This document shows positions 11,929-23,920 of a DNA stretch of 64,000 nt, one piece after another; position 1 is the stretch's first letter, and every line of letters starts with the position of its first letter. Source of the DNA: Diplodia intermedia (taxonomy: Eukaryota > Ascomycota > Dothideomycetes > Botryosphaeriales > Botryosphaeriaceae); NCBI GenBank assembly GCA_021495925.1, contig JAKEKT010000029.1, positions 124,001 to 188,000 of the forward strand. The letters are read 5' to 3'. Both the position numbers and the translations under genes were made by a program. The notes beneath the pieces are model-generated. The model was not told the origin of the DNA, ran no database searches, and was given only the letters and a program-made list of their open reading frames with translations.

Positions 11929-13243
11929 TGTCTCATGGGGGCTTCTACAAACCGAACTTGAAGCAAATGCCGAACTGCACCAGGTGCGAATATTGATGTC
12001 CGAAAGCAGAACCTAGCTCGCGTGGTGCCAGCGGGCCGCTCCACATGCTCGGCATTGGTCAAAACGTTAATCCCTTCCCCCTTGCTTCCCAGTGCCGGTC
12101 GTTTGCCGTCCCCGTTCCTTTCCCACATTCTTCCATCAAATTTGTCGCAACAGGCATGAAACAAAGTTTTCTAGCGGCTGTCTGTGTAACAGCTGGCTTT
12201 TTCGCTTTTCCCGACCCCGCCGTACCCGCCCCAACGTCGAACATTCTTGCTGCGCTCAGCTGCACATACTTCTAAAGCTTGAGCCTGGCTGTGCATGACA
12301 GATAGATGGCCGTGCAAAGTGCCGTCGTAACCGATGGCGCCACACAGTAAGCCGATCGGCGTAGCAGAAGATGGAAGTACCCGTTAACAATCTCACGTGA
12401 CAGTGTATGAAAACGGGTTTGCAATGTCAGTCCGTGCAGTTTTGGAATATTGATTGAGTCAAGATCATGCATATTAGGCTGTTAGTAATGTACTTCAGAC
12501 CCTGGAACAGAAGTCGTCAACTTACGCACTCGGTGAGAGATGTAGGTTCGCTAGCATCCAAGCAGTGCTTCCGCATTCGTCATTGACAGTTTTCACTTTG
12601 TTGCTCTCGTAACAATAGGCTTCCTTCATAAGTTTTCCTAACGACTCAACACACAGTTGAAAGTTCGCATTCTTCTGCTTGAAAGTCAGTACTCCTAAGT
12701 TCGGTCGCTGTTCTTTGTTCGTTACCGAATCGTGGAGAACAGTGACCGTTTTCTTAGCTTTTCGAATCTTCTAGGTGAGTTGCCTTTTCGAATTTTAATA
12801 CCAGAGAAAAACTTTCTGTGATAGACAAGATCTTCCAGAGCAGAGTTTAGTGTCGATGATGTGCTTGAATTTTCAGGTCTTGGCGTTGGCCCAACTGGAT
12901 ATCCGTCACGGCTCGGGGGACTTTTGGGCGCGTGGAACTTAAAGAGTGTATCTGAACAAGTCTAGGGACTATAAAATATAACAGATCATTTCATCATCTA
13001 TCGTGACACTTATGCAGGGAGTCCTTAAGCAGACGATAAGCGTGTAAAGACAGACCCATTAGAGTCGTCGCTTTCATTGTTCGTACTGATGAAATGAGAA
13101 TCCACGATGGGTACTTGCCGGAACTTCGGGAGTTCTGAGATGATACGCTCTACACTTCGTTCCGAACATCTAGTTCAAGGGGAGACGGAGACATCCAGAC
13201 TTGTTCGTTACCCAACATCTATTTTCTTCCTCCTTTCAGCCAT
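11929..13243. other. Intergenic, no supported gene
   Basis: Relatively AT-rich compared with flanking genes. No reading frame of quality, tRNA or repeat was recognised. Confidence 0.45.
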
Positions 13244-13852
13244 TTACATGGTAGCTTGAGCCACTTTTGATAGTTCTGCAGATGGGGCGGGCACATTGAC
13301 CAGTTGATATGGAGCTCGGACAGAGCGATCCGTTTCAGATCGACGCCGCTTTCGCATAACACGACGCGGAGAGGCCGGAGAGCGAATGCAGTAGATTTGT
13401 GACATGCTGCTGGAGTCTCTCTTCCAATCTGAGCTGTGCCGGAGTGAGTCCTTCAACTTGGGGATAGGTGATGCTCGCAACAGCTTTGAAGGTGCTGAGG
13501 ATGAGCACCACCATGTTGCCAGTCGGGTGATATTGCTCTCCAGATCCGACTGTAGAGACCTGGGCGTGAGTTGTCTGAGGCGTCTGTCATCCGGATCGTG
13601 ATCGGTGCGATCACTTCGATAGACGATGATAATGCCGGGTATCAGAAGCCCAATACGAATGTTCTGGGCAATCTGTGCGATAGAAGCAGGGCCGCGTTCC
13701 CTCTCGAGGTAGATCTTGAATCGGCCACCGCGAGGCTTGTAACTGCACAGAACCTCGGCAGCGGGTGCATTGAGCCTTCGGCAAGCCAACTGGGACGACT
13801 CAACGTCCGCAAAAGTGCCTGTCATATAATGGCTATGGCTGAGAATCAGCAA
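13244..13852 (-). CDS. Hypothetical protein, doubtful
   Basis: A 202-codon frame from an ATG at 13852. It has one hydrophobic segment (IRIGLLIPGIIIVYR, about residues 71-85) and an Arg/Ser-rich C-terminus. No domain is recognisable and composition is only weakly coding-like. It could be a lineage-specific gene or chance. Confidence 0.2.
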   Translation of the reverse strand: MLILSHSHYMTGTFADVESSQLACRRLNAPAAEVLCSYKPRGGRFKIYLERERGPASIAQIAQNIRIGLLIPGIIIVYRSDRTDHDPDDRRLRQLTPRSLQSDLESNITRLATWWCSSSAPSKLLRASPIPKLKDSLRHSSDWKRDSSSMSQIYCIRSPASPRRVMRKRRRSETDRSVRAPYQLVNVPAPSAELSKVAQATM

Positions 13853-15144
13853 TACAATTGAAGTTCGTCGGGAAGGCTGAAGAGAGGAGATATGGGTTTT
13901 GGCGGCTGGGCTGGCTTTTGGCAGTCTGGCTGATGTTGGGGTGTTGGTGATGTGGTTTGTTCGGTGTTTTGACGCTTAACTTGAGAGGGCCATGAGAGAT
14001 AGAAATCACCAGCCGACACCTTGATGGATTTTGTACGTCACTCGATTTATTGGTCTGTTCATTGATAACACTAGCAATTACTTTGGCTAGAATAAACTTC
14101 CAAGAGACGACTGAGCTTTGGCATGCACCTCCAGCCTTGCGCAAAGACTTTCGCAAAAACCAATGAACGAGACGAAAAGGAGTTCAAACGGAATATCATA
14201 CATCTCAGCGATGCTGAAGAGTAAGTGGTCCCAAGAGGGGACAGCGAAGGTGCTCACTGGATAGCGTTGCACACATTGAAATGAAGTCAAAATAGGCTAA
14301 AGTATACAGTTCTCTCGCCCCGCGTCGAACTGCCGATCCTCCACACACGTCACGCTGTCACAACTCCGCGTCTCCGCATTGAACCACGAACCCCGTCATC
14401 CACATCCCTCTTCCAGTTAGCGACCTGTTCCCTCCCCCAGACCGGTTTTCCTCCTGTATCAAGAAAAGGCGGGGTAACGCAAGCCACGGTCAACCAAGCT
14501 CTCAGCCGTTTCCGCCAGCCGCACGCCCGCCTGCGAATCAACGCTGACAAAGCCGCCATCAAGCTTTCATTCCCAGCCGCATAAGCGCTTCCCGGGATTG
14601 TGCGGATCCTCTCGCCAACCCGCCGACCCGGACCTGGCGACGATAACACGGCGGCTCTCATGGTCTGTCGATCAACCTGTTCTGGCCCCCCTCGTTCCCG
14701 CCGAACCGCCACTTAGCGTCCATCTTGTTGACATCGCCGCTTTCCCACCGACTATCACCGGCGCCAGTCCTCTCTTGCAGGCCAATGGAGCAAGGCTGTT
14801 GAGCCCGTCGTGGCGTACCTCCCCCGCAGGACACTGCCATGGCCTCGGCATTGCGGCTGCCGCACAGTGACACCACCCAGATCGAGAATCCCGCGTTGCC
14901 CCTCCCGTCTCCTCTGGCTATGAGGCGCAGCGCGGGACGACGACGCCGTGCGGGTACAAAGAGCAGGTCACCCCCGGATTGAGCATCCTTTTCTCCACAA
15001 TTCGTTGTCCCCACTTACTCGATCTGCAGCCCGCTGCTGCTTGCTTCGTCTCCAATCTTTTTTATTCGCTCCTCTCCTCGCCGGAGTTCCCATTCCCCTC
15101 TCGGCATCTCTTGTTTTGAGTACTCGACTCGATCGGAGACGACA
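13853..15144. other. Upstream region of aquaporin gene
   Basis: No supported gene. The last several hundred bases are C/T-rich and probably hold the aquaporin promoter and 5' UTR. Confidence 0.45.
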
Positions 15145-16527
15145 ATGAGCGACGCCGGTCTGCACAGGCTCCAGACGCTGGAGGTGGGCGCGACCGATGC
15201 CGTGCAGAAGCACTACGCGCGCCGCATCGTCGAGCGGCGGCCCGTGTCGGAGCGGAAGCTCGAGTTCGAGCAGAAGAGGCCGCGGTGGCTCCGGGAGATG
15301 GCGGCGGAAGCGACCGGGGTGTTCTTTTACGGTACGATTGACCCGAGTGTCGGGTAGACGACGGACGCCTTTTCTCATCATCGTGGGCGTGTGCGCAGTC
15401 TACCCGGGCATCGCTTCCACCGCGTCGTTTTTCCTGAACGAGACGCAGCCGGCGTTCGGGTCGCTGCTCCAGATCGGCTTCGCGTACGCGTTTGGCATCG
15501 CCTTCGCCATCATCACTTGCGCCTCCACGTCTGGTGGCCACTTCAATCCGGTAAGTTCCGATCCAGCAAATAGATAATATCCGCAACACCACAACGATTG
15601 ATTCATCGCTGACCAAGAGACGATAAAAACGTCGCACAGGCCGTCACCATCTGCTTCGCCATCTGGCAGGGCTTTCCGTGGAAGAAGGTGCCGGCGTACA
15701 TCTTCTCGCAGATCTTCGGCGCCTTCATGGCGGGCATGGTGCTGATGGGCCAGTACCACGAGCAGATGGCCGCCTTCAACGCCGCGTCGCTGGCCAAGGT
15801 CGGCTCGTCCGTCTACAACGGCGGGCCCGCCAGCATCCTGTGCACCTTCCCCGGCGAGACCCAGCACAACCTCGGCTACCTGTTCCTGATCGAGTTCTTC
15901 GTCGACGCGTACATCGTAAGCCCCTCTCCCTCCCTCCCTCCCATCATCCCATCACCCCATCATCCCCACCCCCATCATCCGTCCCCGCTCCCCTCCACAC
16001 ACACATCCCCTCCCTCCCTCACCAACCTCACCAACGCGGGGGGAAACCAGGCCATAGTAATCTGGTCCGCCCTCGACCCGGCCAACCCCTTCGTCGCGCC
16101 CGCGTCCGCCCCCTTCGTCATCGGCTTCGCCTACGGCGCCATGGTGTGGGGTTTCGCGTCGATCTCCATCTCGACCAACCTCGCGCGGGACCTCGGCACG
16201 CGCGCCGTCGCCGCCATCTTCTACGGGCCGGAAGCGTTCTCCTACCGCTCCTACTGCTGGGTCGCCATTTTGGTTAATGTCCCCGCGACGCTCGCGGCGA
16301 CCGCGTATTATGAGCTCGTGCTGAGGGACAGCCTCGCGAAGCTGGGGACGGGGAGGGCGGTGCATGAGGGTGGCGATGAGGGGTTGCAGCGGCATTTGAG
16401 CAGGGTGGGGTGGGCGGAGGTGGATGCGAGTGGGGGTGGGTGGGTGGTGGATGATGACAAGAGGGCGAGTGGTGGTGGTGGGGGCGGGGGGAATGGGTTG
16501 GGGGTGGAGATGAAGGAGGTTGTTTGA
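15145..16527 (+). CDS. Aquaglyceroporin-like MIP channel
   Basis: Four exons (15145-15331, 15399-15550, 15640-15915, 16051-16527) give 363 aa. Donors are GTACGA, GTAAGT and GTAAGC. The protein has a cytosolic N-terminus of about 60 residues, six hydrophobic segments, and both pore half-helices. The first box is canonical, GGHFNPAVTI, with the second intron falling exactly between NP and A. The second box is NLARDLGTR, with Leu for Pro, a substitution seen in some fungal aquaglyceroporins. The C-terminal tail is Gly/Asp-rich. It probably conducts water and/or glycerol across the plasma membrane for osmotic balance; selectivity cannot be assigned. The stop is followed by a long T-rich tract. 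Confidence 0.88.
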
Positions 16528-16529
16528 AC

Positions 16530-16561
<32 letters not shown>

Positions 16562-16844
16562 TTCGGCTGCTGCGGACCGTGGTTGGGAGGGTTTTCCTTC
16601 CTCCGTCGGTGGCGGCGACGGCTGAGCGTTGTTGGGGTTGTGTGTCGTGTCGGTCGTCATGGATCGTGCGATGGGGAATATATGCAAGTCTCTGCCCTTG
16701 TGATAGTTTCTAGCTCAAAGATGTGGCTCTCGATGCCGCTGTGAAGTAGTGAATTGAACTGGGGTATGTGTGTATGTACAAACCTCCACAATCGAACCCA
16801 ACATGCCCCCCAAAAATAACCCCCAAAAACAAAACCCCAAAACC
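16528..16844. other. Convergent 3' region with T-rich tract
   Basis: 317 bp between the aquaporin (+) and 5-oxoprolinase (-) stop codons. A CTTTTT-type pyrimidine tract at 16528-16564 lies directly after the aquaporin stop and may contribute to 3'-end formation. Confidence 0.5.
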
Positions 16845-19800
16845 CTACTGCGACGTCTCCGCCGTCTCCGCCCTCGCCGCCACACTCCCCTTCCGCCACG
16901 CCTCGCGATGATCCTCGCGCCTCACGACCCGACTCTCCTCCCCGACCCGCCCCCACCCGCCGCCGCCGGGGGTGTTGACGATGATGCGCTCGCCCGGCTG
17001 CATGCTGGCCGTGTTCTTCGCGCCGAGGTTGACGAAGCGCCACTCGCTCTCCTCCAACGGCCCGTCCCTCTTCCACCCGCTCCCACCGTTCCCATTCGTA
17101 GCAGTAGCAGCAGTGACGGCGTCGGCGTTCTCGTCCGACCGGCCCACGTGCCTGACCCAGACGTTCAACCCGCACGCCGCGTCGCCGCCGCCCTCGAGGC
17201 CGTACGGGTGGTAGACGCGGCGCTCCGACAGGATGGAGACCTGGACGGGGATGCGGAACTCGATGTCGCGGACGACGCCGTCGCCGCCGGGGTGCTGGCC
17301 CTCGCCGCCGCTGCCGGGCCGGAGGCCGAATTCCCGGAGGATGACGGGGTACCGGCGCTCGAAGACCTCGGCGTCGGTGATGCGCGTGTTGGTCATGTGC
17401 GTGTGCACGCCCGAGGTGCCGTTCCACGTCGGCCCCGCGCCCGAGCCGCCCGCGATCGTTTCGTAGTAGCCGAACCCCTTCTGCTCGGCCTCGCCCGCGA
17501 CGTTGCCGCCGTAGCCGAAGGTGAGGTTGTTGCAGTCGCCCTGCGAGGCGGCGCAGGCGCGGAACGCTTTGAGGACGACGTCGGTGACGCGTTGGCTCTG
17601 CGAAGGGAAGAAGGTTTAGATGATGGTCGGAGGGAAGCAAGAAAAGGGAGAGCTTACTGTGAGCACGTTGCCTCCGACGACGGCGGCCTTGTCAGATGGT
17701 GAGAGGAAGGACTTCTTGGGGATCTTGACTTTGATCGGTTTCAGACAGCCCTGGTTGAGAGGAATGTCTTCCTTGATGAGGCATCGGAGACAGTAGATGA
17801 TCGCCGAGTATGTAACAGCTTCCGGTGCATTGATATTTCCTGTGATATATTGGTTAGTTCCAGGCACCAGAAACAGGAATGCATCAGATTTACGTACCGT
17901 AGACCTCAGGGCCGGTCCCCTCAAAATCAAAGACAGCCTCTCCCTTCTCGGCATCAATCGTGACCTTCAGCTGGATCGGGCTACCGTCGTCCATGTAGTC
18001 AACTGCGGAAAGGTCTTGGCCTTCGAAGCGTTTGCTGACCTCCTTGAGCAATTGTTTGACGCTCTGCTCAGCATTGTCCTGAATGTTGTGCATGTAGAAC
18101 TGGACGACATCTTCTCCGTAGTCCTCAATCAGCGTGCTGATGAGGTTGATGCCCTTCTGGTTGGCGGCAACTTGAGCTTTCAGGTCATTGATGTTGTCTG
18201 CCAGACACCTGGTTCCACTGCATCCAGGATACTGAGCGGGCTCCTTGTGCAAGAGTTCCGTAATACGCTCCTCGTTGAAGTGACCTTCCGAGACCAGTTT
18301 CTCAGTCTTGATCGCGGCACCTTCTTGGAAGAGTTCCCGCGAGTGAGGGGGCATCGATCCAGGAAGTATACCACCAATGTCGGCATGGTGAGCGCGAGAT
18401 GCCACGTAGAAGACAATCTTGTCGCCACTGAATGCGGGCGTGATGACGGTGATGTCAGGCAGATGTGTTCCGCCGAACATGGGGTGGTTGGAGACGAGAA
18501 CGTCACCACGCTTCAGTTTCCCCTTCCAAATACTCGCCTGTTTCCGCACACAAGTAGACATGGAGCCGAGATGGACTGGAAGATGCGGTGCGTTCGCGAC
18601 AAGGCCACCCTCGGCATCGAAAAGGGCGCAGGAGTAGTCGAGACGCTCTTTCACGTTTGTGCTCACGCTGGTCTTCTGCAGAGCCCTGCCCATCTGCTCG
18701 GCGATGGCCATGAAGCGGTGCGCAAAGATGCTCAGCATGATTGGATCAACCTGCTTCGTGTCGACCTTCTTCTCCTGGCTGTTGGTCTCTCCAATATTGA
18801 TGACAACATGGGTGTTGATAAGCAGAGCCGAAGCGTCGGGCGTGACGACGATGGTTTGGGTACCGTCGGCAATGATGGCAGGTCCCTGCAGGCGATCGCC
18901 GGTAGCGAGGTCTTCCAACTTGTAAATTGGGGTTTCCTGCCTGCCACCATCGAAGTAGACGGAGCTGGTACCGTATTGTTTCTCACCCTTGGAAATGTCG
19001 TTGGGCTTGATCTCCTGCAGTTGGTCGTCGACAGTCTTCTCCAGTCCCTCGAAGGTCTTGCCAATGCCTCTCGCACGAACATCATCGATGATGATGTCGC
19101 GGTCAGGAAGAGTGAAACCGAACTCCTGCTCATGCTGTTTGACAAAAGCCTTGCCGAACGACCACTGTTCACCGCCATACTCCTTGTCGGCCTCTTCCTT
19201 GGTCGGCTTGATCACCATCAGAGCAGATTCAGTGCCACGGTAGCGCATGTTCAGATATTCCTCGAAGTGAATCTGCTCTTCGGGGAAGCCCTGGTCTTTG
19301 AGTGTTGCGGTTGATTTGCTCTTCAAGTCCTGCATCTTCTGCTGCAGATACTTCTTGGTGCCCTCGTCCGTGTCGGACCAGACCTTGGAGTCCGGTTCCT
19401 GCCTCTCGTCCACCACGTCGGCCAGTGCCATACCGTAGGCGGAGAGGACGGAAGAGTAGCGGTGGATGAGGATCTGAGAGACTCCGAGAGCTTGGGCGAT
19501 GGCGACGGCGTGCTGGCCACCAGCGCCACCGAAAGTAGCCAGCCGGTGTTTCGAAGTGTCATGGCCTCTGGCCTCAGTCAATGAACGAATGGGTCTTGTC
19601 ATGGTCTCGTTGGCGATCTTGATGAAACCATAGGCGACTTCGTCCATGGACATGTCCTTCTCCTTGGCGCCACCAACTTCCTTGTTAATCTTCTCGGTCA
19701 ACTCCTCGAAGAGCTTCTTGCTCGCCTCGGCATCAAGTGGCTCGTCCTCGTTCTTGCCAAAAATCTTGGGGAAGAAGTCAGGCAAGAGTCTGCCAAGGAA

Positions 19801-21139
19801 AAGGTTGGCATCGGTGATGGTCAAAGGACCGCCCTTGCGGTAACACGCTGGGCCAGGGTGAGCGCTTGCAGATTCGGGACCGACGACGAACAGGCCGTTC
19901 CTGAAGAACAAGCGGCTGCCACCTCCAGCTGCAACAGTGTTGATGTCGAGTTGAGGGGATTGAATGGTGACGCCTGCTGTTGTCGTCTCAAAGACGTGAT
20001 CGTATTTGCCAGCACCGTAGCGACTGACGTCTGTGCTGGTACCACCCATGTCGAAGCCGATGACGGGGATCTTCGTCTTCGGATCATACGAAGTGAGGGC
20101 GTATCCAACGACACCACCAGCGGGACCGGAGAGAATAGCACGAAGACCAGAGAAGATGTCTACATCAACGAGACCACCGTCGCTCTGCATGAATTCGCAG
20201 CGTGCACCCTTGTTGCCGGCCTCTTTCTTGACACTCTCAGTGCCCAGGCCGCCGGCGAAACCTTTTGAGAAGCCGTCAATGTACTTCCTGATTGCAGGGG
20301 TGAGGTAGGCGTCGGCACAAGCAGAGGTGGCACGGGGAACAAGCTTAATCATGGGCATCAGCTCGTGGCTCAGGCTCACATGCTCGAAGCCAATCTCCTT
20401 GGCTATTCTGCCGACAAGAGCCTCGTGGTGTGGGTAGGTGTAGCCATGCATCAGGCACACGGCAATGCTCCGGAGGCCGCTGTCGTAGACGTCCTGCAGC
20501 TGTTTCCGGATGATGTCGTCTTCAGGCCTTTGCAATATTCTCACGGCCTCTCCGGAAAGGCCGCGAACGAGGTCTGCATTGGGACCAGCTTTTTCGAGAG
20601 GGTCGGCCTTGGTCTCTGTTCTCTCTGGATCCTCGGCGTAGTCCTCGAGAGTCACGCGCTCGTCGATCTCGACGACGTGCTTGTAGAGAACCTCGGGTTT
20701 CCGGATGTCCAGGTCGAAGATGTTCGGTCTTGACTGGTTGCCGATTTCCAGGCAGTCCTTGAAGCCCTTGGTGACGACCATGGCAATGTCCTCTCCTTTC
20801 CGCTCCAGGAGAGCGTTGGTGGCGACGGTGGTGCCCATGCGGATGCTCTCGATGTTGGAGGTGTCGAGGGGCTGGCCGCGCGGAATGTCGTGGCCAGTGA
20901 ATTTCTCCAGCAACCGGCGAATGCCTTCCAGCGGGGCATCATCGTAGTTCTGGGGGTCGACGGAGAGGAGCTTGATGATGACATCGTCCTCCATCTTGCC
21001 GGTTCCGGGGTTGCCGACGCAGTCGGTGAAGGTGCCACCGCGCTATGGAACAGGTCAGTAGGGATGGGGGGTTGCGGGCGGAAGTGCGTACGTCGATGGC
21101 GATGCGGATTCCCCGCTCTGCCTTCTTTTCGGAACCCAT
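16845..21139 (-). CDS. 5-oxoprolinase (ATP-hydrolysing)
   Basis: Four exons on the minus strand (21092-21139, 17898-21042, 17658-17839, 16845-17597) give 1375 aa, close to the 1280-1300 aa of characterised eukaryotic enzymes. The enzyme converts 5-oxo-L-proline to L-glutamate with ATP in the gamma-glutamyl (glutathione) cycle. In order it carries a Hydantoinase A N-terminal region starting at IAIDRGGTFTDC, an ATPase-type HydA region with GFDMGGTSTDVSRYG, and a HydB region with SNHPMFGGTHLPDI and SRAHHADIGGI. A Gly-rich TPGGGGWG lies near the end. The 16-codon first exon is supported because the splice recreates the conserved RGGTFTD. Splice sites are all canonical GT-AG. The family is usually cytosolic. 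Confidence 0.93.
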
Positions 21140-23000
21140 TATGCTCTATTGGAAGGGAAATTGGAAAGGCAGAAAGGAAGGAAAGACTGCTGACGTGGTG
21201 GATGACGGCGGGGTAGAGTGGTGTGCTTTATAATGGGCGTAGAGAGCTAGGGCTGATGCTCGGTGATCGGGATCTCCAGCCGATGGATTTCGCGGGCGGA
21301 TTTGATGGGCAGGCGCAGTCGGCCCATTGAGATGGCGCTTTGGAGAGGCAATGGCGAGAGGATGCGATGTCCGCAGCCGTCTCCCGCCGAGCGCAGAGGC
21401 GCGTGAGGGGCGATTCGGGAGCTGTTGCGGCTGGCCCGCGGTGGTGATGCGGCTCGGTGGATGACCTCACCGTGACCCGTTTTCTGCCACCGCCCACGCA
21501 TCGGCCACGCTTTCCGACATTCCACCACCACTCTCGACTCCCATGACCATCATCTCCCATCTCTCGGCCCACCATCTCCGTTACGCTCCGGCAACCCGTG
21601 CCCTGCTGCCGGCTCTCGGCCAGCGCGAACACCAAGAGCGATACTCGTGCAATACCGACAACCTTCACCCGCTTTCGTTCGTCCTGTCGAGGTGGAGTCC
21701 GCGTATTCGGTCTTGTTGCAGTCAACAATGTGGTCTGGTCACCCGTCTTATTCCCAGGCTTGTTTCACGTGCGGCGCGGCACGAGCCACTACTGACATAG
21801 AGTGGCTGTGTCGTTGTGGCCAGACTCGCATTAACTTTTCAGCATCCTTGTGGACTGGCTCAATCCTTCAATCGTGCAACACCCGCCAAGCCATCTATCT
21901 GTAAAAGCTAAACTACGCCGCCGTTCCATCGACCTGCCATCTTGCCTCGTCGCTTGTCCGTGAAAGAGTCAGACAGCTGTCCAAGGGTGCAATGCCGAAC
22001 AACATGGCATATGAGCTAGACGCCTGTGATCAGGGAAAGAATATCGTCGATCGCCTTCAACAAATGCGAGTGCGGCCTCTTCCCTTACGTCTATCCATCA
22101 CATGCGCTTCCAACTACACCCTCCTCGTTCGCCGCCCGCACGTTTACGAGCCGAGGCTGGCCTTCTATGGTTGTCCTCAATTGAAATACCCCATGCGGTT
22201 AACTCTGCTCTTCAATCTCCACCTTCTCTTTTCGCCAAAGCAATTCTTGGGCGGGGTGCACCATCAATAGTCCCGTTTCCTTGACCATGCCATCATCGTC
22301 TCTGCCCCTTCGATCTAATTGGTCGATGATGAATAGGCACTTTCCACTTCCAGTTGGACTGAGACAATCACTGCCCGCCTTGCTCTGTTCCTGCTACCAC
22401 GTGAAATCCAATTCCCACTCTCCACCGAGGCTCTGCAACTCCCCCATGCCCGACGTCACATGTACTAAGCTGCGAACAGTTAAACCGCCGCCCTGGTCCG
22501 TGCCTGGTTCCTGGCAGCAACAACATTAAGCTTCCCCGCATTTCCCCTTATGCACCCCCAACCCCCTGCACCAGCCAAGCTAACGTCGGTATAGCTTAGC
22601 CCTCGACCTATCCAAACTCTCGACGCCCCCCGGTCGTTTCGATACTTTTTGCCATGCGCGGCCTCAACTGCAGATACACGCCATCCCCGCTCGCTTCACT
22701 GTTTCCTGTTTCCTTCCTGCGTCCATCTGGGCCTCGTCTCCGCTCGGATGCCTGACCATCATATATCCTTTTTAAGTAGCCTGCGGGGACAATGAGCACT
22801 AGACCGTCTCTCGGAAGCATGTGCTTCGCCAAGGCCCAGAGTGCTTGAAGAAGATATAACATCGATCCTATATCGACATTTCGAATCAGCATCAGCCAAC
22901 ATTCATCATACCGAGCTGTTCCTCCTCGATCATCTTCCCTCCCACCCTACAGGCCAATTGCTGGTGTGGACAATAATAACAAGACCCCCCCGCTGCCACC
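21140..23000. other. Divergent intergenic region, 5-oxoprolinase / CFEM
   Basis: 1.86 kb with no supported gene. Reading frames are short and compositionally poor. It must hold both promoters; TATATCC near 22760 is a weak TATA candidate for the CFEM gene, about 240 bp from its ATG. Confidence 0.45.
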
Positions 23001-23920
23001 ATGAAGACCACCGCCACCACCACCATCCTCGGCAGCATCCTCTTCGCCGCCCTCGCCTCGGCGCAGGCCGGCTGCGTCAGCTCCGCGCAGTCGCTGGTCC
23101 CCTCGTGCGCGCAGTCGTGCCTGCTCTCGGCCAAGTCGTCCATCGGCTGCACCGTCGAGACCGACTACGCGTGCGGCTGCTCGTCGTCGGCCGCGCTGGC
23201 CACCAACGCCGCCCTCACCCAGTGCGTGCTGAGCGCGTGCGGCAACAACATCGAGACGGCGCTGCAGGCCTCGTCGGGCGCCCAGTCCATCTGCTCGTGC
23301 GTCGCCACGGCCGCCTCCGCTGCTGCCCCAACGACCGAGGCCTCGTCGCCGTCGTCGCCGGCGGAGGCTACCAGTAGCACCCCCCCGGCTACGTCTGCGG
23401 CTGGCGGCGGCAGCACGCCGGCCGCGTCGCCGTCTGCGTCGGCGCCGGAAGCTACGAGTATGTCTATCCCCCCCATGCCCCCCACCAGCCCTCCCGGCTT
23501 TTCATCAGCCCCGAACACGGGTCTGTCGCTGGCCACCCGCGTCGTCGCGGTCTCTCGTATCCCCAGAATCCTTCCCCCCCTCGTCAACAATCTCACTATT
23601 ATAATGATCACTACTGACCAATCCCCCCTCTCTCTCTCCACCACCCCACAGGCTCCTCCGTCGCCCCCACAACCCTCAGCACCGTCGCCACTCCTCCCGG
23701 CACTGGCGGTTCCAGCGGCGGCGAAGGTACCACCAGCAGCGCCAGCGCCTGCAACCCCGGCGGCGGCCAAGTGACGGTTCTGATGACGACGACAGTGACG
23801 GCCTCCGCCCCGGCCGGCGGCGAGACGGGCGGTTCGCCGGCGGCGCCTGGTGGTGACGGCGGCGATGGATCGTCGGGTGAGGGGAGTTGCAAGGGGTTGG
23901 GCGGGATGGACTATCTGTGA
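23001..23920 (+). CDS. CFEM-domain secreted protein
   Basis: Exons 23001-23457 and 23652-23920 give 241 aa (GTATGT donor, CACAG acceptor). A signal peptide (about residues 1-22, ending ASAQA) precedes a CFEM module at about residues 24-102. Its cysteine series CVSS, CAQSC, GC, CGC, CVLSAC and CSC matches the eight-Cys pattern. The rest is Ser/Thr/Pro/Gly-rich and probably O-glycosylated. CFEM proteins sit at the fungal surface, often GPI-anchored, and some bind haem. No C-terminal GPI signal is seen in this model. The stop TGA overlaps a consensus GTGAGT donor; splicing to an acceptor at 24084 would replace it with VCCASKIFTLGNY and end at 24127. Confidence 0.85.

Noticed and set aside
11301..12164. 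Longer version of the secreted protein starting at 12164
   Set aside because: The upstream part lacks coding character, and the ATG at 11801 starts a clean signal peptide.
17797..19314. Long plus-strand frame opposite 5-oxoprolinase
   Set aside because: It is antisense to a gene with complete domain evidence; the long frame is a by-product of GC-rich codon use.
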